Below, piece by piece: positions 20,001 to 22,317 of a DNA stretch of 22,317 nt. This DNA is from Choristocarpus tenellus KU-1152. Its lineage: Eukaryota; Phaeophyceae. The notes under the pieces were generated by a model that saw only the letters and a list, made by a program, of their open reading frames with translations, did not search any database and was not told where the DNA came from. Made by a program: the position numbers and the translations under genes. The first letter of the stretch is position 1. Each line of letters begins with the position of its first letter. The stretch lies in contig CAXNAD020000292.1 of assembly GCA_964200185.2 (NCBI GenBank), positions 1-22,317 of the forward strand, in the 5' to 3' direction.

Positions 20001-21250
20001 TTGTTGCGTTTATTTTATGGTCTAGCTGGTGTGATGGGTACTCACATCCACATTGCTCTCTCCTTGCAGAGGTTTCTTACTTGACTCAGAGGCTCTATCT
20101 AGTGGGGTACAAGTTTCTCATTGCAGATCCAAGACATATGTTTTATTGTTGGTTCTTCCTGCCGCAGCATATCTCAATGCAAACAATCTCCCTTACCATA
20201 GCTCATTTGAGATGCTCGACTAAGCCCAGCCATACAGAGTATACCCATTGAGTGGCTTTGTCTTTGTAGTCCACCTTGACTATAAGTGCTGCTGAACCAT
20301 TTTCTAGTCCCTTTGAAAGCGGAGTCCTGAATTGTACAATGCTTTTTTCTGTATTGGAATTTCATACCTGGCACTGATATTATCCCTACTTAAGCCAGAA
20401 TGAAGATATCCTCAACTCTAATGATGGCACCTTAGTCCATATAAGCCTATGACCCCAACCTCTTTCAGAACTCTACCTCGGCCAACAAGAAAAGGTCCCG
20501 TTCTAAGCCTTCAGAGAGTGGTTTTGAAGTATATTTGTACTATCTATCCCGATGGTGATACTCAACATATTCCTAGATAGTTAGCGTGTACTCCAATGCT
20601 ATACATTCTAAAGAACATGTATCCTTGCACATCTCCTACATGTATCAATGCTGTCTTCCTATCATCTCCATAATGCATGAACCACCTTCTTAAAAAGAAA
20701 ATGTGCTTATCCCTTCTCGCCTTTAGACACTTTCTGATATTTCATATACCGTACTAATCTAACCTCTTTATCTATTCATTGATCTCGGATTCCAAAGATG
20801 TAACATCCTTTTCCCTGTGAGTTCCTACAGCACCGTCGAATGGTCCAACGTATGTGTTCATTCTGTGACATTGACATGAACACGAGGTATGCAGGTACTG
20901 TCCATCAGGTGGTACAGAGGTGGCCCATGAAGTCTACAGCGGACTTCACATTCTCTATACCGGTGATGACAAGGTGATCAGTAGTGCCCGAGGTCCGGAT
21001 AGTGAAGGTTTCAGCGTGAGGTTTTGGGTTGGCTTAGATCATGATTTTGAACATAGAAGGCCCTTGTACTCTGTCGCCTTTTTCACTGTATCTTTGCAGT
21101 AAGGACAGTGCAAGTACATTGGACGTCTGGGAACAGTCAGGGCAAATATGCAGTTATGGTGATCACTTGGTCTCTGCACCTAGCAGAACCCTCACTTCCT
21201 CCTGTGCCAAAGCATTTACGAGGGTAGGAGATTTTGCCGTGTTTGAGTGA
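1877..21250 (+). CDS. EF-hand / WD40-repeat protein gene (18 exons recognised, 5' end incomplete)
   Basis: Seen: joined exons 1877-2020, 2097-2180, 3383-3529, 5334-5486, 5985-6095, 7809-7895, 8622-8698, 11408-11512, 11776-11856, 12681-12854, 13302-13425, 14354-14428, 16434-16517, 17876-18022, 18889-18971, 19877-19987, 20895-20973 and 21104-21250. The codon phase agrees at every join, including six codons split across introns. The product has an EF-hand loop at residues 2-13 and about twelve WD40-type strands ending in motifs such as SGLDRGVHMWD, LDEKGRIMLWD, GGWDRTLRVYDE and SAGGTCRLWDF. Known: EF-hand plus double WD40 propeller proteins (WDR49 / EFCAB8 type) are widespread in protists, algae and animals; WD40 propellers act as protein-binding scaffolds and EF-hands bind calcium. 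Inferred: a calcium-responsive scaffold, with no enzyme motif and no signal peptide visible. The start codon is not identified and the 3' end may continue beyond 21250. The gene family call is firm; individual borders vary in certainty. Confidence 0.9.
2097..2180 (+). CDS. Exon: start of first WD40 blade
   Basis: After acceptor cctcccag, 28 codons in phase 0 read through VNRVRYIAQLNRFFVCSGST, a typical first strand pair of the propeller in EF-hand/WD40 proteins. The preferred end is CAG|gcaagt, which would be a GC..AG intron with a perfect donor consensus. An alternative GT donor ACA|gtgcag six bases upstream keeps the same phase. The intron before it is only 76 bases. Confidence 0.72.
2554..2573. 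repeat. Perfect 20-base palindrome
   Basis: AGGTGTGGGATCCCACACCT is its own reverse complement with no spacer. Confidence 0.95.
2900..2928. repeat. 10-base inverted repeat with 9-base loop
   Basis: CTGCTGGCAG at 2900-2909 pairs perfectly with CTGCCAGCAG at 2919-2928. Confidence 0.9.
3383..3529 (+). CDS. Exon: linker and start of second blade
   Basis: Acceptor ttttggagcag and donor AGT|gtgagg enclose 49 codons in phase 0, ending in NKSPAVLDIKHMS. This leads into EYCPVTGLLFTSG of the next exon, which is a normal WD40 strand order. The first 30 residues (around TDGLSTKVAGRPIGLPEGDM) are not recognisable and may be a loop. The same stretch is open in other frames, so support comes from phase and the blade junction, not from openness alone. 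An acceptor three bases upstream (ggag) also fits. Confidence 0.6.
3530..5333. other. Intron, nothing recognised
   Basis: Contains a run of nine C (5219-5227) in a pyrimidine-rich stretch. Open frames on both strands carry no recognisable motif. Confidence 0.55.
5334..5486 (+). CDS. Exon: second WD40 blade
   Basis: The exon contains EYCPVTGLLFTSGCDGVVLS followed by WALD, a WD40 blade ending with W-A in place of W-D, then an acidic loop and RRHTNIIK starting the next blade. The donor is AAG|gtgcaa. Two acceptors fit in phase 0: cctcccag before 5334, or tatgtgcag before 5343, which gives the tighter join IKHMS-EYCPV. Confidence 0.85.
5487..5984. other. Intron, nothing recognised
   Basis: This 498-base intron joins HTNIIK to DMLYV within one blade. 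No repeat or RNA gene is visible. Confidence 0.65.
5985..6095 (+). CDS. Exon: third WD40 blade
   Basis: Thirty-seven codons in phase 0 lie between acceptor ctaatgcag and donor CAG|gttggt. They carry HCLVTSGLDRGVHMWD followed by TAKGKYMQ, a textbook WD40 blade end. The preceding HTNIIK of exon 5334-5486 joins to DMLYV exactly where the first strand of a blade begins. Confidence 0.92.
6096..7808. other. Intron, one short hairpin
   Basis: Contains an 8-base inverted repeat with a 7-base loop (AGGATGCA 6639-6646, TGCATCCT 6654-6661). No MITE copy or exon motif is visible. Confidence 0.6.
7809..7895 (+). CDS. Exon: fourth WD40 blade, first half
   Basis: The exon reads AIQSLAFDPGNTLLLGAGVE then GE before donor GAG|gtaaga. 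The next exon supplies VIAWDLWG, completing the blade across a phase 0 intron. The start is either after gcatctag (7809) or after tccaag (7815); both keep phase 0. Confidence 0.85.
7896..8621. other. Intron, nothing recognised
   Basis: A pyrimidine-rich stretch lies near 8349-8375. No coding motif is visible. Confidence 0.6.
8622..8698 (+). CDS. Exon: end of fourth blade, start of fifth
   Basis: VIAWDLWGKLGAPLFRLQGH gives the W-D end of one blade and the L-x-GH start of the next. Acceptor is gctggaccag, donor TAG|gtgcga. It ends after two bases of an arginine codon, completed by the A at 11408 across the longest intron of the gene, 2,709 bases. Confidence 0.9.
10250..10513 (+). mobile_element. 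MITE copy E (left end degenerate)
   Basis: The internal sequence and right end (CTAAGATACTTCGACTC) match the family well. The left terminal repeat is barely recognisable (AAGATA, GGGAGG) ahead of the conserved CCCTGTTTGTCC. It lies in the intron 8699-11407. No target duplication is visible. Confidence 0.82.
10915..11172 (-). mobile_element. MITE copy B
   Basis: This 258-base copy starts GAGTCAAAGTATCTTAGAGG and ends GATACTTTCACTT. It is flanked by ATTT on both sides (10911-10914 and 11173-11176). The central hairpin is intact. It lies in the same intron as copy E, 401 bases away and in the opposite orientation. Confidence 0.93.
11408..11512 (+). CDS. Exon: fifth WD40 blade
   Basis: After acceptor acatcag the exon reads VVCAPYKGRAASLDEKGRIM followed by LWDTRRDAA, a clear blade end with the basic R-R after W-D-T common in this family. 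It ends in AG of a split arginine codon at donor gtggct, completed by the G at 11776. Confidence 0.9.
11740..11761. repeat. AT dinucleotide microsatellite
   Basis: Twenty-two bases of alternating T and A, just before the acceptor at 11775. A ten-T run lies at 11688-11697. Confidence 0.95.
11776..11856 (+). CDS. Exon: first part of sixth blade
   Basis: Acceptor ccctccag follows closely after an AT dinucleotide run. The exon reads CLSFVESKGDKVMSIEM and ends FR plus AA of a split codon at donor gtgagt. The strand pattern fits the divergent blade at this place in EF-hand/WD40 proteins. A MITE copy starts ten bases past the exon end. Confidence 0.82.
11857..12680. other. Intron containing MITE copy D
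   Basis: Apart from the MITE, an open frame at 12270-12512 has no WD40 or other motif and is treated as intronic. Confidence 0.6.
11866..12103 (+). mobile_element. MITE copy D (internally deleted)
   Basis: This 238-base copy is flanked by perfect TCCT duplications (11862-11865 and 12104-12107). It lacks about 20 bases that form the right arm of the central hairpin. Its left end is ten bases past the exon ending at 11856. Confidence 0.93.
12681..12854 (+). CDS. Exon: end of sixth blade and seventh blade
   Basis: The exon contains VTVVAIGRRLHLYDE (a blade end with Y-D in place of W-D), then CLNVALYSPECVSFVTCNAD and LVTLWDAYTG. The acceptor gacaatcgtag is chosen because its phase completes the AA left by the exon ending at 11856. 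An acceptor 22 bases upstream (acccag) gives the wrong phase. The donor CTGG|gtgaga splits a glycine codon. This exon closes the first seven blades. Confidence 0.88.
12855..13301. other. Intron, nothing recognised
   Basis: This 447-base intron splits a glycine codon. Nothing else is visible. Confidence 0.65.
13302..13425 (+). CDS. Exon: eighth WD40 blade
   Basis: After acceptor ttggtacag, one base completes the glycine of DAYTG and the exon continues KAIRSRKACQ then GEILCAALDSGARKLFLCTS and LGKVYVYNFLQ. The blade ends in Y-N in place of W-D. It ends in phase 0 at CAG|gtggaa. Confidence 0.9.
13426..14353. other. Intron, nothing recognised
   Basis: A phase 0 intron between the eighth and ninth blades. 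Open frames near 13920-14222 lack recognisable motifs. Confidence 0.6.
14354..14428 (+). CDS. Exon: first half of ninth blade
   Basis: Twenty-five codons in phase 0 read GVRITAFTPGHKGPISCLGY then VGEDK, with the GH dipeptide and the following hydrophobic strand of a WD40 blade. Acceptor is cctgttcag, donor AAG|gtgata. Confidence 0.9.
14429..16433. other. 2-kb intron inside the ninth blade
   Basis: It interrupts one blade between GEDK and VLLTGGWD. It holds a short hairpin (14902-14920) and serine- or cysteine-rich open frames (15143-15485) that I do not recognise as a gene. Confidence 0.6.
14902..14920. repeat. 8-base inverted repeat with 3-base loop
   Basis: GCCAGCAC pairs with GTGCTGGC around CTA. 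Confidence 0.9.
16434..16517 (+). CDS. Exon: end of ninth blade
   Basis: VLLTGGWDRTLRVYDEVSRE completes the blade begun at 14354-14428 across a 2,005-base phase 0 intron. GGWDR followed by V-Y-D is the characteristic form of this blade in EF-hand/WD40 proteins. Acceptor is catgaaatag, donor CAG|gtatca. Confidence 0.92.
16518..17875. other. Intron, nothing recognised
   Basis: A phase 0 intron of 1,358 bases with AGGT at both junctions. No repeat copy or coding motif is visible. Confidence 0.6.
17876..18022 (+). CDS. Exon: tenth WD40 blade
   Basis: The exon holds a complete blade: AHASDINALAVSQMFCLVAT then GSAGGTCRLWDFQFLS. The A-H and I-N-A-L pattern, the G-S-A-G-G turn and the terminal L-W-D are all present. 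It ends in phase 0 at GAG|gtgtgg. The acceptor cacaaaag lacks a pyrimidine tract. Confidence 0.93.
18023..18888. other. Intron containing MITE copy C
   Basis: A phase 0 intron with AGGT at both junctions. Only the MITE is recognised. Confidence 0.65.
18421..18682 (-). mobile_element. MITE copy C
   Basis: This 262-base copy starts GAGTCAAAAGTATCTGAGAG and ends GATAGTTTCACTC. The hairpin arms CTACTCCGAAA and TTTTGGAGTAG are intact. AGAG follows it and overlaps its left end (18418-18421), compatible with an AGAG duplication that has lost one base. It lies in the intron 18023-18888. Confidence 0.92.
18889..18971 (+). CDS. Exon: eleventh blade (divergent)
   Basis: The exon reads VMCLCFLEPYPLLVVGDCGG then RVSFVPV. 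F-L-E-P-Y-P-L-L followed by G-D-x-G-G-R is characteristic of this blade, but the W-D is replaced by F-V. It ends in CG of a split arginine codon at donor gtgaga, completed by the G at 19877. Confidence 0.88.
18972..19876. other. Intron, nothing recognised
   Basis: The intron splits an arginine codon. The antisense open frames near 18890-19106 are shadows of the exon and intron start. Confidence 0.6.
19877..19987 (+). CDS. Exon: linker and start of twelfth blade
   Basis: After acceptor acctacacag the exon reads FWLGQGSRNTVVSSFFNNPK and later SPSVTSLAV, the first strand of a new blade. It ends in AG of a split arginine codon at donor gtatgc, completed by the G at 20895. The long segment between blades matches the loop seen at this place in family members. 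Confidence 0.85.
19988..20894. other. Intron, nothing recognised
   Basis: The intron splits an arginine codon and has AGGTA at both junctions. No repeat or coding motif is visible. Confidence 0.6.
20895..20973 (+). CDS. Exon: middle of twelfth blade
   Basis: After acceptor gaggtatgcag the exon continues YCPSGGTEVAHEV and then LHILYTGDDK, a strand and turn typical before a final V-x-V-W. It ends in phase 0 at AAG|gtgatc. The frame stays open past this donor to 21099, so retention of the following 130-base intron is also possible. Confidence 0.83.
21104..21250 (+). CDS. Last recognised exon (end of twelfth blade), 3' end uncertain
   Basis: With acceptor gcagtaag the frame continues DSASTLDVWEQSGQICSYGD, placing a W where the blade should end. 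The first AG, four bases upstream, would instead read TAA at once. The frame runs to a TGA at 21248-21250. The last two codons (GAG TGA) are the first six bases of a MITE, so this end may not be the native one. In-phase donors exist at 21170 (TTG|gtctct) and 21223 (AGG|gtagga), so the exon may end earlier and continue downstream. Confidence 0.55.
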   Translation, partial: DSASTLDVWEQSGQICSYGDHLVSAPSRTLTSSCAKAFTRVGDFAVFE

Positions 21251-21502
21251 AAGTATCTTAGAGGGTATGACTTTTGCCCTGTTTGTCCATTTCGGGATTG
21301 GCTTCCCACGAGTTTTTTTATGAAATTTTCCTACTCCGAAGTGTTTTGGAGTGGGTAAATTGTATACGATATGAAAGATGGGTCCATAACAAGGATATTT
21401 ACACCTCTTAACAAACAAGATAAACAAAAGTACATCAATATCGCAACATTGGATTTTGGCCCCCAAATGGACGCGGCTCTACCCTCTAAGATGCTTTGAG
21501 TC
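21245..21502 (+). mobile_element. MITE copy A, abutting the last exon
   Basis: This 258-base copy starts GAGTGAAAGTATCTTAGAGG and ends GATGCTTTGAGTC. The flanks GTTT and CTTA do not match, so the target duplication has decayed. Its first six bases are read as GAG TGA in the frame of the preceding exon. Confidence 0.92.
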
Positions 21503-21624
21503 CTTAGCATCACAATCATCATTGTTTGAGGGATGGTCTTCTCGAAATAAGAATATATATATTTTACGTTCAAATTTAGCGTCATTTTCTTTCAACTTTC
21601 TGGTCTCTCCTATACTTCGCCAAG

Positions 21625-21696
21625 GTTCCTGGCACAAGCGATTATTCCCGCTTCCCATGTCTTCAATGGATCCCTTGGCAAGTGCATTTTGGGGAG
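21625..21696 (+). CDS. Candidate downstream exon, frame undecided
   Basis: Seventy-two bases lie between acceptor cttcgccaag and donor GAG|gtacac, with balanced base composition unlike the AT-rich surroundings. All three frames are open; phase 0 reads SDYSRFPCLQWIPWQ and would fit a phase 0 donor of the previous exon. Without a recognisable WD40 motif this is only a proposal for where the gene continues past the MITE. Confidence 0.28.
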
Positions 21697-22287
21697 GTAC
21701 ACCTCTACCTTACTCTCTCGCACTAAACCACAGAAGGGGGCACAGAAGATTGGGAGTATGTTGGTGAAGACTCATTGTAGATGGATGAATGCACACCAAA
21801 TTCGAGGGAGGAGGCAGAACCACGTGCGTAGTAAAGTTATTGAGAGCAAGCCCAGCAGTTTAGATTAGACAAAAAAAAACACATTGCCAATACCTTAGAA
21901 GATATGCATGAAAGCCTTGATCTTGGTCTACAAGAAGCAGCATACAGCACCTAACAACACAACTCAACAGAGTATGTACTATGGACAACATAAAGCCCTT
22001 CTAATATACCAACAGTAGTAGAAATGTATATCTGAAACAGGAAAAAATCCGTCGACCTTCCAATTCTGCCATTTTATCCCTGCCAACGTATTCCATTCTG
22101 CCAATTCTCGCCCCTCACAAAACTAAGATTACTTCACAAATTTCCCTTTATATTTTACCACTCTTGTTGAATATTGTATCCTAAGTTCAAGGTTATACTA
22201 TGAAATATACTCCTTTATTATATATATTTTATTATTATATACCCCTTGTGTGAATCGTGTGATTCTGTGGCGGCGTGGTTCACTCAG
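21697..22287. other. Downstream region, AT-rich
   Basis: The stretch is low in coding signal, with a strongly AT-rich part at about 22205-22243. It could be an intron of the WD40 gene or its 3' flank. Confidence 0.4.
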
Positions 22288-22317
22288 GCAAGGGTGGCGA
22301 AGAGAATCACCGGGCAA
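22288..22317 (+). other. Possible exon start at the window edge
   Basis: The last 55 bases are clearly richer in G and C than the AT-rich stretch before them. After a tcactcag acceptor, ARVAKRITGQ is open to the window end. It could be the next exon of the WD40 gene or chance. Confidence 0.2.

Overview
The window looks like one locus in a nuclear genome, probably of a protist or alga. Coding sequence comes in short pieces of 75 to 175 bases separated by introns of 76 to about 2,700 bases with GT..AG borders. No stretch has bacterial gene density, and short transposon-like repeats are scattered through the introns. The sequence does not let me name the species.

The one gene I can support is on the + strand and spans most of the window (about 1598 or 1877 to 21250). 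It encodes an EF-hand plus WD40-repeat protein. I built it by reading across introns: 18 exons (1877 to 21250) join with matching codon phase at all 17 internal junctions, giving about 620 residues with one EF-hand loop followed by about twelve WD40-type blades, plus a less certain 48-residue tail. This architecture recalls the EF-hand/WD40 proteins of the animal WDR49 / EFCAB8 type, which have many protist and algal relatives. Twelve blades suggest two seven-bladed propellers, with the last blades beyond or near the 3' end of the window. The first exon is missing or only weakly visible.

Layout: 1-304 holds two identical 127-base direct repeats. 481-1006 is a MITE-like element with a second copy of the same family inserted inside it. 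1598-6095 carries the EF-hand and the first blades. 7809-13425 completes the first propeller. 14354-21250 carries the second propeller. 21503-22317 has at most one or two weakly supported exons.

The main repeat family is a non-autonomous DNA transposon of about 261 bases with terminal inverted repeats starting GAGTSAAAGTATC, a central hairpin and 4-base target duplications. Seven copies are present: two in a nested pair, four in introns of the WD40 gene, and one abutting its last recognised exon, where the repeat itself supplies the stop codon. A second pattern is that many introns have AGGT at both splice junctions. I see no rRNA, tRNA, CRISPR or protein-coding transposon.
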